This document shows positions 1 to 7,853 of a DNA stretch of 64,000 bases, piece by piece. Origin of the DNA: Micromonospora zingiberis. Lineage in GTDB: Bacteria; Actinomycetota; Actinomycetes; Mycobacteriales; Micromonosporaceae. The position numbers and the translations under genes are program-made. The stretch is from NCBI RefSeq assembly GCF_004331455.1, contig NZ_SJJR01000009.1, positions 186,001 through 250,000 on the forward strand, read 5' to 3'. The notes beneath the pieces were generated by a model. The model made no database searches. It was given only the letters and a program-made list of their open reading frames with translations, and had not been told where the DNA came from. Position 1 is the first letter of the stretch, and each line of letters begins with the position of its first letter.

Positions 1-58
1 CGGCGTCGCCGGACGGGGCGTGCGTCTTACCTGGTTCGAATCTGGACTGGGAGCAATC

Positions 59-649
59 ATGAGTCAACCGACCACCACCCGGTGGCGCACCGTCGACATC
101 GTCGTGGCCGCGGTGATCGCCGTCGGCTTCGGCGTCATCTTCTGGGCCTGGGGCCTGCTCTGGCGGGCGGTCGACCCGGCCTTCGCCTTCTTCCCGGCCA
201 GCCAGGCCGTCATGTACGGCGTCTGGCTGGTGCCGGCGGTGCTCGGCGGGTTGATCATCCGCAAGCCGGGTGCCGCGCTGTTCTGCGAGGCGGTCGCGGC
301 GACCGTCTCCGCGCTGCTGGGCTCCGAGTGGGGCGGCATCACCATCGTGCAGGGCCTGATCCAGGGCCTCGGCGCGGAACTGGCCTTCGCCGCCTTCCGG
401 TACCGCTCGTTCCGGCTGCCCACCGCGCTGCTCGCCGGTGCGCTGACCGGCCTCGGCGCCGCGTTGTTCGACTTCTTCGCCTGGAACGCCGCGTACGAGC
501 TGGGCACCTACCGCATCCCGTACGCGCTGCTGACCGTGCTCAGTGCCACCGTGGTCGCCGGTGCCGGCGCCCACGCGCTCACCAAGGCGCTCGCCGGCAC
601 CGGCGTACTGGACCGCTTCCCCGCCGGCCGCGAGCGGAACCTGGTCTGA
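59..649 (+). CDS. ykoE: ECF transporter S component, YkoE family
   Basis: Predicted membrane substrate-binding (S) subunit of an energy-coupling-factor importer. YkoE-family S components are associated with import of the thiamine precursor hydroxymethylpyrimidine. The 196-residue product is mostly hydrophobic with five to six membrane segments and begins with a helix rich in aromatic residues (FWAWGLLW near residue 30). ATG 59 is preferred over an in-frame GTG at 20 because GGGAG (49-53) sits six bases upstream of it. The twin ATPase and T-component genes follow in the same direction, so all three ECF parts are present. Substrate is inferred from the family only; no thiamine gene is visible in the window. 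Confidence 0.8.
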   Translation: MSQPTTTRWRTVDIVVAAVIAVGFGVIFWAWGLLWRAVDPAFAFFPASQAVMYGVWLVPAVLGGLIIRKPGAALFCEAVAATVSALLGSEWGGITIVQGLIQGLGAELAFAAFRYRSFRLPTALLAGALTGLGAALFDFFAWNAAYELGTYRIPYALLTVLSATVVAGAGAHALTKALAGTGVLDRFPAGRERNLV

Positions 650-728
650 GATCGCCCGGTGGAGCCGGTCCGGCCGGCTCCACCGGGCCACCACGGACAG
701 ATGTGGGGACGAGAAGCGGGGGTGGCAG

Positions 729-2294
729 GTGGGCGAGGTGCGGCTGCGCGGCTTCGGCTGGCGCCACGCCGGGCGACGCGCCTGGGCGGTACGCGGCGTG
801 GACCTGCGGGTACGACGCGGCGAGCGGGTGCTGCTGCTCGGGCCCTCCGGCGCCGGCAAGAGCACCCTGCTCGCCGCGTTGGCCGGGCTGCTGCCGGAGG
901 ACTCCGGTGAGCAGGAGGGCACCATCGAGATCGACGGCCGGCCACCGGCCGAGACCCGCGAGCGGGTCGGCATCGTCTTCCAGGATCCGCAGTCGCAGCT
1001 CGTCATGGCCCGCAGCGGCGACGACGTGGCGTTCGGGCTGGAGAACCGGGGCGTACCCGCCGCACAGATCTGGCCCCGGGTGGACGAGGCACTGCACCGG
1101 GTCGGCTTCCCGTACCACCGGGACCGCCCCACCGCGGCGCTCTCCGGCGGCGAACAGCAGCGGCTCGCCCTGGCCGGAGTGCTCGCCCTCCGCCCCGACC
1201 TGCTGCTGCTCGACGAGCCCACCGCCAACCTCGACCCGGCCGGGGCCGACCTGGTCCGCGCCGCCATCTCCCGCGCGGTCGACGGCGACACCACCCTGAT
1301 CCTGGTCGAGCACCGGGTGGCCGACGCCCTGGCGCTGGTCGACCGGGTGGTGGTGCTCGACGCCGGTGGCGGCGTCCGCGTCGACGGCCCGCCGGAGGCC
1401 GTCTTCGCCGCCCACGGCGACGCCCTCGCCGCCGACGGCGTCTGGGTGCCCGGTCGCCAGATCCCGCCCCGCCGGGCCACCACCGGACCCGGCGAGGTGT
1501 TGCTCACCGCCGACCGGCTCGGCCAACCGCCCCGGCTGGCCGCCACCGACCTCGCGGTACGCGCCGGTGCGGCACTGGCCGTGCTCGGCCCCAACGGCGC
1601 CGGCAAGTCCACCCTCGCCGTGCTGCTCGGCGGCCTGCTCAAGCCGGGCACCGGGCGACTGGTGGCAAGCGCCGACCTGGCCGGGGCCGACGCCCGCACA
1701 CCACCGCACCGGTGGCGGGCACCCGCGCTGGCCCGCCGGATCGGCTCGGTGTTCCAGGATCCGGAGCACCAGTTCGTCACCGGCACGGTCTACGACGAGC
1801 TGGCGCTCGGCCCCCGGCGTACCGGTGCCACCGAGCCGGCGGTCCGCCGGCGGGTCGACGAGCTGCTGCACCGGCTGCGGTTGGACCGGCTGGCCGGGGC
1901 GAACCCGTACACCCTCTCCGGTGGCGAGGCGCGGCGGCTGAGCGTGGCGACCGCCCTGGCCACCGCGCCCCGGCTACTGATCTGCGACGAGCCCACCTTC
2001 GGCCAGGACCGGCGCACCTGGCGGGAACTGGTGGACCTCTTCGCGGAGCTGCGCGACGCCGGCCACGCCTTGGTGGCGGTCACCCACGACGCCGAGTTCG
2101 TCGCCGCGCTGGCCGACCAGACCCTGACGCTGACGCGCCACCCGGCCCCCGAACCCCCGCCGTCGACGACTCCGGCCGCAGGGTCCACCGCCGGGCAGCC
2201 CACCGACGCCTGGCCCTCGGCCGCACAGCCCGAGGCCGCAGGGTCCCCGGAGACCCTGCCGCCACCGGCGTTTCCTCCGGCGGGATACCGATGA
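729..2294 (+). CDS. ykoD: ECF transporter twin ATPase (two fused ABC domains), YkoD family
   Basis: Cytoplasmic ATPase that powers the YkoE/YkoC importer. The 521-residue product holds two complete ABC domains in tandem. Domain 1 has Walker A GPSGAGKST (38-46), signature LSGGE (138-142) and Walker B with LLLDEPTANLD (about 159-169). Domain 2 has GPNGAGKST (287-295), LSGGE (396-400) and ICDEPTFGQD (about 418-427). Both Q-loops read FQDP. A Pro/Ala/Thr-rich tail of about 50 residues follows the second domain. GTG 729 is chosen because homology begins there and a G-rich ribosome-binding stretch precedes it. The stop overlaps the next start as ATGA, indicating translational coupling. Confidence 0.88.
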   Translation: MGEVRLRGFGWRHAGRRAWAVRGVDLRVRRGERVLLLGPSGAGKSTLLAALAGLLPEDSGEQEGTIEIDGRPPAETRERVGIVFQDPQSQLVMARSGDDVAFGLENRGVPAAQIWPRVDEALHRVGFPYHRDRPTAALSGGEQQRLALAGVLALRPDLLLLDEPTANLDPAGADLVRAAISRAVDGDTTLILVEHRVADALALVDRVVVLDAGGGVRVDGPPEAVFAAHGDALAADGVWVPGRQIPPRRATTGPGEVLLTADRLGQPPRLAATDLAVRAGAALAVLGPNGAGKSTLAVLLGGLLKPGTGRLVASADLAGADARTPPHRWRAPALARRIGSVFQDPEHQFVTGTVYDELALGPRRTGATEPAVRRRVDELLHRLRLDRLAGANPYTLSGGEARRLSVATALATAPRLLICDEPTFGQDRRTWRELVDLFAELRDAGHALVAVTHDAEFVAALADQTLTLTRHPAPEPPPSTTPAAGSTAGQPTDAWPSAAQPEAAGSPETLPPPAFPPAGYR

Positions 2295-3091
2295 TCGACC
2301 TCGAACCGGTCGCGCGGCCGGACGCGCCGCTGGCCCGGCGCAATCCGGTGGCCAAGCTGGCGGCGGCGCTGCTGTTCGCGGTCCCGCTGCTGGCGACGCT
2401 GGACCCGGTCGCACCGGCGATCGCGATCGCGATCGAGTTGGCGGTCCTGCCGCTGTTCGGCGTGCGCTACCGGGTGCTGTTCCGGAGGGCCTGGCCGTTG
2501 CTGGCCGCCGCCGGTGGCGTCCTGGTCACCCTGGTGCTCTTCGCCGCGGACCGGTCGGGCCGGGTGCTGCTCGACGCCGGACCGGTCGTGGTCACCTCGA
2601 CGGTGCTGCTCACCGCCCTCGGGCTGGTGCTGCGCCTGTTCGCGGTGGCGCTGCCCGGCGTGATCGTCTTCGCCACCACCGATCCGACCGACCTGGCCGA
2701 CGCGCTGGTGCAGAACGCCCGCGCACCGGCCCGGTTCGCGATCGGCGCGCTGGCGGCGTTCCGGCTGCTGCCGCTGCTCGGGCAGGAATGGCAGACGATC
2801 GTCATGGCCCGCCGGGCACGCGGCGTGGAGGCGGGACGCAACCCGGTGGCGAAGCTACGGCTCTTCGTGTCCACCGCGTTCACGCTGCTGGTCGGCGCGA
2901 TCCGCCGGGGCACCCGGCTGGCGGTCGCGATGGACGCGCGCGGCTTCGACGCCGGGGTACCGCGTACCGTCGCCCGCCGGCAGCACTTCGGTGCGGCCGA
3001 CTGGCTGCTGGTCGTCGCCGCGACGGCGCTGGCCGTCGCCGCCTTGGGCGTCAGCGTCGCGCTCGGCACCTTCCGCCCGCTGATCGGCTGA
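2291..3091 (+). CDS. ykoC: ECF transporter T component (CbiQ/EcfT-like), YkoC family
   Basis: Membrane T subunit that couples the ATPase to the S component. The 266-residue product has several hydrophobic helices and the two Ala-Arg-Gly coupling motifs of EcfT proteins, seen as RRARGVE and MDARGFD in the cytoplasmic half. The ATG overlaps the ykoD stop by four bases. It is the last gene of the three-gene ECF operon; a long hairpin lies 13 bp after its stop. Length and layout are normal for the family. Confidence 0.85.
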   Translation: MIDLEPVARPDAPLARRNPVAKLAAALLFAVPLLATLDPVAPAIAIAIELAVLPLFGVRYRVLFRRAWPLLAAAGGVLVTLVLFAADRSGRVLLDAGPVVVTSTVLLTALGLVLRLFAVALPGVIVFATTDPTDLADALVQNARAPARFAIGALAAFRLLPLLGQEWQTIVMARRARGVEAGRNPVAKLRLFVSTAFTLLVGAIRRGTRLAVAMDARGFDAGVPRTVARRQHFGAADWLLVVAATALAVAALGVSVALGTFRPLIG

Positions 3092-3104
3092 GCCGCGTGA
3101 CGTG

Positions 3105-3148
3105 GTGGGTACATCTGTTGTCGCTGGAACGACAACAGATGTACCCAC
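3105..3148. terminator. Long hairpin between ykoC and a convergent gene
   Basis: A 19-bp essentially perfect stem (left arm 3105-3123, right arm 3130-3148) with a 6-base loop. The core arm reads GGGTACATCTGTTGTC. It lies between the ends of ykoC (+) and the small gene on the minus strand, as expected of a bidirectional terminator. It has no T-tract, which is common for actinobacterial terminators, so a palindromic repeat is the alternative. Confidence 0.6.
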
Positions 3149-3166
3149 TGCGCGTGGACCGACCGC

Positions 3167-3586
3167 TCACCTCCGCCGGAAGGCGTACTGCCGGGCCGCT
3201 CCGGCACGCGGTGTTCGGCCGGAGCTGAACCCCTTGCCCCGGCCGGAGGCCGTCGGACCGGCGGTCGGCGCGAGCGCTGCGCTCGGCGGTTCCCGGTCGA
3301 CGCGGTCCGACCCGGACGGTTCGCCCGGCACCGCGTCGAGCGGCGTCGCGTCGAGCGGCGTCGCGTCGAGCGGCGTCGCGTCGAGCGGCGGGACCGGTTC
3401 CGGCGGGGCGGTGAGCCCCGGCCCCGCCGGCGACGCGGCAGGCGTGAGTCCGATGAGCGGTCGCGCCGGAGCGGCGAGTCCGATCGGCGGTGTGGCCCGG
3501 TCGGCCAAGGCGTCGAAGTCGGCCGGCGTCAGCTCCGGCACCCGGTCGGCACGGCGTGATTTCTTCGGTTTACGGCTGGCAGGCAT
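3167..3586 (-). CDS. Small basic hypothetical protein with PLDAT repeats
   Basis: I do not recognise this 139-residue protein. ATG 3586 is well supported by GAGGAGG about five bases upstream; the frame stays open further upstream to 3850, but nothing there resembles a better start. The N terminus is basic (ASRKPKKSRRADR) and is followed by PELTPADFDALADRA. The centre is Pro/Ala/Gly-rich with PLDAT repeated in tandem, and the C terminus is again basic and ends RQYAFRRR. No membrane segment or signal peptide is visible. The charged ends and disordered centre could suit a nucleic-acid or peptide-binding role, but this is speculation. Confidence 0.6.
   Translation of the reverse strand: MPASRKPKKSRRADRVPELTPADFDALADRATPPIGLAAPARPLIGLTPAASPAGPGLTAPPEPVPPLDATPLDATPLDATPLDAVPGEPSGSDRVDREPPSAALAPTAGPTASGRGKGFSSGRTPRAGAARQYAFRRR
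3333..3392. repeat. 15-bp coding tandem repeat, four copies
   Basis: Unit GCGTCGAGCGGCGTC repeats four times (3333, 3348, 3363, 3378), the last copy diverging at its end. On the minus strand it encodes the PLDAT repeats of the small basic protein. The period keeps the reading frame, so copy-number change would alter length without breaking the gene. Confidence 0.85.
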
Positions 3587-4183
3587 GGGAGCCTCCTCGC
3601 TCGGCGGTGTCGGCGCGTACGCCACGCCACCGCCGTCGGTCGTGACCGCCACGGCGGCGGTCGGCGGGATCAGCGGAAGGTCGCTCCGGAGCGGCCACGG
3701 AGGACGTCGCGGCAACGGCGACGAGGAGGACGCGCGGACACCCGGTAGCGACTGGTCCGCGGCAACGGGGGCGGCGGACCGGCTCGGCGGAGCGGGTGTC
3801 AGTAGCGCATGCCCGCACGCTAGCCCGCCCGCGGGAGTCGCGCACCCCAATTACGACGGGCCGGCGACGGCACCCCCCGGCGCGGCTGCGGCAGACCAGC
3901 GACGCTGCGCCCAGGACGCGCCGGCGACAGGGTGCACCCGCGACAAGCCGGCAACAGGTGCGCCCAGGACAAGCCGGCGACAGGTGCACCCGCGACAAGC
4001 CGGCAACAGGTGCGCCGGGACGGACCGGCGACAGGTGCGCCCGTGACAAGCCGGCGACAGGCGCCACCGTCGGCGAGCGCTGTGCGACCACCTGATGACC
4101 AGCCGTGGGGGGACGGCGCACGGCTGAACCGGACCGCGATACCGTCGCAGCACTACAGGCAGATGCGGAAGGTGGCGACGAGG
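3587..4183. other. Gene-free stretch upstream of gnd
   Basis: About 600 bp separate the divergent small basic gene and gnd. The first 330 bp (3587-3914) hold no gene or promoter I can defend, although the small-gene frame remains open to 3850. A 26-bp tandem array fills 3915-4069. The last 114 bp lead into gnd and must hold its promoter, for which I see no clear -35/-10 pair. Confidence 0.5.
3915..4069. repeat. 26-bp tandem array, about six copies
   Basis: The core GACAAGCCGGCRACAGGTGC plus a six-base linker repeats about six times in direct orientation with small substitutions; the first copy has one extra base. There are no unique spacers, so it is a minisatellite and not a CRISPR array. 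Confidence 0.85.
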
Positions 4184-5629
4184 ATGGCGGATGGGGCTAC
4201 GGCGCAGATCGGTGTGACCGGACTGGCGGTGATGGGCCGGAATCTGGCCCGCAACCTGGCCCGTAACGGGTTCACCGTGGCGTTGCACAATCGATCGCCG
4301 GAGCGGACCCGGTCGCTGGTGGCGGAGCACGGCGACGAGGGCACCTTCGTCCCGACGGAGTCCCTGGCGGACTTCGTCGCCGCGCTGGAACGCCCCCGCG
4401 CGGTGATCATCATGGTCAAGGCGGGCGGTCCCACCGATGCGGTGATCGACGAGTTGGTGCCGCTGCTGGAAGCCGGCGACATCATCATCGACTGCGGCAA
4501 CGCGCACTTCGCCGACACCCGCCGTCGGGAGGAGGCACTGCGCGCCAAGGGCCTGCACTTCGTCGGCACCGGCGTCTCCGGTGGTGAGGAGGGTGCACTG
4601 TGGGGGCCGAGCATCATGCCGGGTGGCTCGGCCGAGTCGTACCGCAAGCTCGGGCCGATCTTCGAGAAGATCGCCGCGCAGGTCGACGGTGAGCCGTGCT
4701 GCCGGCACGTCGGGCCGGACGGCGCCGGGCACTTCGTCAAGATGGTCCACAACGGCATCGAGTACGCCGACATGCAGCTCATCGCCGAGGCGTACGACCT
4801 GCTGCGGGCCGGGCTGGGCGCGACCCCGTCGGAGCTGGCGGAGATCTTCCGGGAGTGGAACACCGGCGAGCTGGAGTCGTTCCTGATCGAGATCACCGCC
4901 GACGTGCTGGCGCACACCGACGCCGCCAGCGGCGAGGCGTTCGTCGACATCGTGCAGGACCGGGCCGAGCAGAAGGGCACCGGCCGGTGGACCGTCCAGA
5001 TCGCGCTCGACCTGGGCATCCCGATCACCGGCATCGCCGAGGCGACCTTCGCCCGGTCGCTGTCCGGGCACGTCGGGCAGCGCGAGGCCGCGGTGCGGGC
5101 GTTCCCGGACTCCGGGGAGAAGTGGCAGGTCAACGACCGCGAGACGTTCATCGAGGACGTACGCCGGGCGCTGCTGGCCTCGAAGATCGTGGCGTACGCC
5201 CAGGGCTTCGACCAGATCCGCGCCGGCAGCGCCGAGTACGACTGGAACATCGACCTGGGCGGCACGGCGACCATCTGGCGGGGCGGCTGCATCATCCGGG
5301 CCCGCTTCCTGGACCGGATCAAGCAGGCGTACGACGAGCAGCCGGAACTGCCCACCCTGCTGGTGGCGCCGTGGTTCGCCGACACCGTGCGCGACGGCGT
5401 GCCGAGCTGGCGGCGGGTGGTGGCCGAGGCGGCCCGGGCCGGCGTTCCGGCGCCCGCCTTCGCCTCGTCCCTGGCGTACTTCGACGCGCTGCGCGCCGAG
5501 CGTCTGCCCGCCGCCCTCATCCAGGGTCTACGCGACAACTTCGGTGCGCACACCTACCGTCGCACCGACCGCGACGGTTCGTTCCACACCCTCTGGGCCA
5601 CCCCCGACCGGGCCGAGGTCGAGGCCTGA
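4184..5629 (+). CDS. gnd: 6-phosphogluconate dehydrogenase, decarboxylating
   Basis: Oxidative pentose-phosphate enzyme that converts 6-phosphogluconate to ribulose 5-phosphate and CO2 while reducing NADP+. The 481-residue length matches the long form of the family. Visible features are the dinucleotide-binding start GVTGLAVMGRNLARN, the substrate-binding segment GTGVSGGEEGALWGPSIMPG, and the catalytic-helix region KMVHNGIEYADMQ. ATG 4184 is chosen because homology starts at once and AAGGTGG lies upstream; ATG 4163 is an alternative. The gene stands alone downstream of the tandem array and ends at a strong hairpin. Confidence 0.95.
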   Translation: MADGATAQIGVTGLAVMGRNLARNLARNGFTVALHNRSPERTRSLVAEHGDEGTFVPTESLADFVAALERPRAVIIMVKAGGPTDAVIDELVPLLEAGDIIIDCGNAHFADTRRREEALRAKGLHFVGTGVSGGEEGALWGPSIMPGGSAESYRKLGPIFEKIAAQVDGEPCCRHVGPDGAGHFVKMVHNGIEYADMQLIAEAYDLLRAGLGATPSELAEIFREWNTGELESFLIEITADVLAHTDAASGEAFVDIVQDRAEQKGTGRWTVQIALDLGIPITGIAEATFARSLSGHVGQREAAVRAFPDSGEKWQVNDRETFIEDVRRALLASKIVAYAQGFDQIRAGSAEYDWNIDLGGTATIWRGGCIIRARFLDRIKQAYDEQPELPTLLVAPWFADTVRDGVPSWRRVVAEAARAGVPAPAFASSLAYFDALRAERLPAALIQGLRDNFGAHTYRRTDRDGSFHTLWATPDRAEVEA

Positions 5630-5677
5630 TCCACCGGCTCAGCCCGGTACGACGGCCAGCGCGCCCGGCGATGTGAT

Positions 5678-5717
5678 GATGCGCCCTGCCTCCGCGTTCG
5701 CGGAGGCAGGGCGCATC
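5678..5717. terminator. Hairpin terminator of gnd
   Basis: Inverted repeat with core arm GATGCGCCCTGCCTCCGC, about 18 bp, perfect, tight loop around TT. It begins 48 bp after the gnd stop and ends just before the convergent small membrane gene, so it can serve both. It lacks a T-tract. Confidence 0.75.
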
Positions 5718-5724
5718 AGGTGGG

Positions 5725-5910
5725 TCAGAAGAAGCGGCGACGCCGGGCCTTCTGGGGGCGGAGCAGGTCGGCTCCCTGGGTGAGCATCCGACTGGCCCGG
5801 GACGGGCCGCGCCGGGACTCCAGCGAGTGGCTGAGCCGGCGGGCACCGGCTGCCGCCAACGGAACCGCCACGGCCATCACCGCCCACTGGGCAACGCGCT
5901 TGCGCATCAT
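5725..5910 (-). CDS. Small membrane protein of unknown function
   Basis: This 61-residue protein starts with a basic residue pair and one hydrophobic segment (VAQWAVMAVAVPLAAAGA), followed by a basic tail ending RRRRFF. The start is ATG 5910, with a second ATG at 5907; GGAGG lies about nine bases upstream. It follows recO and uppS on the same strand with a 64-bp gap, so it may be the last gene of that unit. It is too short for assignment; the topology suggests a single-pass membrane peptide with a cytoplasmic basic tail. Confidence 0.6.
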   Translation of the reverse strand: MMRKRVAQWAVMAVAVPLAAAGARRLSHSLESRRGPSRASRMLTQGADLLRPQKARRRRFF

Positions 5911-5974
5911 GTGGGTTCACCTCCGTCAGTGGCTGCTGCGGAGGGTGATACCCAGCCCGGCCGGACGCTAAGCG

Positions 5975-6784
5975 TCAGGTGGTCGGCGCCACCGGGTTGG
6001 GCAACGCGCCACCGAAGCGGCGGTCCCGCTGGGCGTACAGCTCGCAGGCGTACCACAGGTGCCGGCGGTCGAAATCGGGCCAGAGCGTGTCCAGGAAGAC
6101 CAGTTCGGCGTACGCACTCTGCCAGAGCAGGAAGTTCGAGGTGCGCTGCTCGCCGGAGGGCCGCAGGAACAGGTCCACCTCGGGCACCTCGGGGTGGTAC
6201 AGGTAACGGCCGATGGTCTTCTCGGTGACCTTCGACGGGTCGAGCCGGCCGGCGGCCACGTCCCGGGCGATCGCGGCGGCGGCATCGGCGATCTCCGCCT
6301 GCCCGCCGTAGTTGACGCAGAACTGGAGGGTCAGCGTCGAATTGCCCCGGGACATCTCCTCGGCGGTCTGCAACTCCGAGATGACGCTCTTCCACAGCCG
6401 CCCGGCCCGACCCGACCACACCACCCGTACCCCGAGGTCGACGAGCTGGTCCCGGCGGCGGCGGATGACGTCCCGGTTGAAGCCCATCAGGAACCGGACC
6501 TCGTCGGGCGACCGCCGCCAGTTCTCGGTGGAGAAGGCGTACGCGGACAGGTAGGGGATGCCCAGCTCGATGGCGCCCTCGACGGTGTCGAAGAGGGAGA
6601 ACTCGCCCGCCTCGTGCCCCTTGGTGCGGGGCAGCCCGCGATCCTTGGCCCACCGGCCGTTGCCGTCCATGACCACGGCGACGTGCTGGGGCACCGCCGC
6701 CGGCGGCAGCGCTGGCGGCCGGGCACCCGACGGGTGCGGAGTCGGCGGCACCGGCTCCCGGCCGGCCCTGGTGGATCGGATCAC
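5975..6784 (-). CDS. uppS: Isoprenyl transferase (undecaprenyl diphosphate synthase family)
   Basis: Cis-prenyltransferase that condenses isopentenyl diphosphate units to make the polyprenyl carrier lipid for cell-wall synthesis. Signature motifs are present: MDGNGRWA, RTKGHEAG, FSTENWRR and RPSGEQRTSNFLLWQ. Start GTG 6784 (269 aa) has AGGGAG six bases upstream; an in-frame GTG at 6802 would add six residues. A Pro-rich stretch of about 30 residues precedes the catalytic domain. It lies about 40 bp after recO on the same strand, a common actinobacterial pairing. Confidence 0.93.
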   Translation of the reverse strand: MIRSTRAGREPVPPTPHPSGARPPALPPAAVPQHVAVVMDGNGRWAKDRGLPRTKGHEAGEFSLFDTVEGAIELGIPYLSAYAFSTENWRRSPDEVRFLMGFNRDVIRRRRDQLVDLGVRVVWSGRAGRLWKSVISELQTAEEMSRGNSTLTLQFCVNYGGQAEIADAAAAIARDVAAGRLDPSKVTEKTIGRYLYHPEVPEVDLFLRPSGEQRTSNFLLWQSAYAELVFLDTLWPDFDRRHLWYACELYAQRDRRFGGALPNPVAPTT

Positions 6785-6824
6785 TCGGCTCTCCCTGCTC
6801 ACGTCCTGCGACGCCGGTTCGGCG

Positions 6825-7727
6825 TCAGCCCTCGCCGGCCGCGCCGCGTGACGGCGGGACCGTACCGGTCAGACCACCGCCGGTCGGCGGCACCGCGCCA
6901 CCGCCGGGTGACCGGACCGCGCCGGGCGTGCCGCCGGCTGGCGGGACCGCGCCGGGCGCCGAAGCGCCCCGGTCGACCAGCGGCAGCGAGCGTAGCGTGC
7001 GCTCCAGATGCCATTGCAGGTGCGCCGCGACCAGTCCGCTGCACTCCCGGCGTACCCCGGTGTCGGTGGCGTCGGCGACCCGCCAGTCTCCGCCGACCAG
7101 CGCGGACATCAGGTCGATGGTGGCCGGTGCCGGGTGGGCGGCGCCGGGTGGCCGGCAGTCCGGGCAGACCGCCCCGCCGGCCGGTACGGAGAACGCCCGG
7201 TGCCGACCGGGGGTGCCGCAGACCGCGCAGTCGGTCAACGCCGGCGCCCAGCCGGCCAGGGCCATCCCCCGCAGCAGGTACGCGTCGAGCACCAGGGTGG
7301 TGGCGTGCTCACCGTCGGCGAGGGCCCGCAGCGCGCCCAGGGTGAGCTGGAACAGTCGCAGCGACGGCTCCCGCTCCACCGGGGTGAGCCGTTCGGCGGT
7401 CTCGGCGATCGCGCTGGCCGCGGTGTAGCGGGGGTAGTCGCCGAGGAACCGCTTGCCGTACAGGTCGATCCCCTCGACCTGGCTGACGCTGTGCAGCGAA
7501 CTGCCCAGTTCCCCCTTGGGGTCGCCAGCCAGTTGCAGGTCGACGTGGCCGAACGGCTCCAGCCGGGCACCGAACTTGGAGGTGATCCGGCGTACCCCCC
7601 GGGCGACCGCGCGCAGCCGGCCGTGTCGCCGGGTGAGCAGGGTGATGATCCGGTCGGACTCGCCGAGCTTCTGCACACGCAGCACCACCGCGTCGTCGCG
7701 GTAGAGCTGTCGGCGGTATCCGGCCAT
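6825..7727 (-). CDS. recO: DNA repair protein RecO
   Basis: RecFOR-pathway mediator that helps load RecA on single-stranded DNA. The N-terminal OB-fold (YRDDAVVLRVQKLGESDRIITLL) and the zinc-binding CAVC...CPDC pair in the C-terminal half are present. The 300-residue product is longer than a typical RecO because it ends in about 50 Gly/Pro/Ala-rich residues with loose PPAGG/PPTGG repeats. Start is ATG 7727. It is divergent from a lipoprotein gene (127 bp apart) and probably co-transcribed with uppS. Confidence 0.92.
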   Translation of the reverse strand: MAGYRRQLYRDDAVVLRVQKLGESDRIITLLTRRHGRLRAVARGVRRITSKFGARLEPFGHVDLQLAGDPKGELGSSLHSVSQVEGIDLYGKRFLGDYPRYTAASAIAETAERLTPVEREPSLRLFQLTLGALRALADGEHATTLVLDAYLLRGMALAGWAPALTDCAVCGTPGRHRAFSVPAGGAVCPDCRPPGAAHPAPATIDLMSALVGGDWRVADATDTGVRRECSGLVAAHLQWHLERTLRSLPLVDRGASAPGAVPPAGGTPGAVRSPGGGAVPPTGGGLTGTVPPSRGAAGEG

Positions 7728-7853
7728 CGCGCCATTGTCCCTCCCGGTCGGGCGGCCACCGGCACCCCGGGTCGGATTTCAGGGTCCGCTCCGGGTAGCG
7801 GTGCCGGCGAACCCGGATGTGCGTCCCCCGGCACCGGTCGTAGCGTGCTCGGC

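Noticed and set aside
32..41. GGTTCGAATC, resembling a tRNA T-loop
   Set aside because: The flanking bases do not form a T-stem, and no acceptor or anticodon arm can be built from the available 58 bases.
1..58. Possible 3' end of a TPP riboswitch before ykoE (ACCTGG...CTGG)
   Set aside because: The diagnostic TAATGCC-type segment is absent and the window starts too late to see the rest.
2418..2436. GCGATCGC-type repeats (GATCGC three times) in ykoC
   Set aside because: Short palindromic run inside a coding helix (IAIAIAIE); no sign of a regulatory or repeat family beyond codon repetition.
3915..4069. CRISPR-like direct repeats upstream of gnd
   Set aside because: Units are contiguous 26-mers without unique spacers and there are no cas genes.
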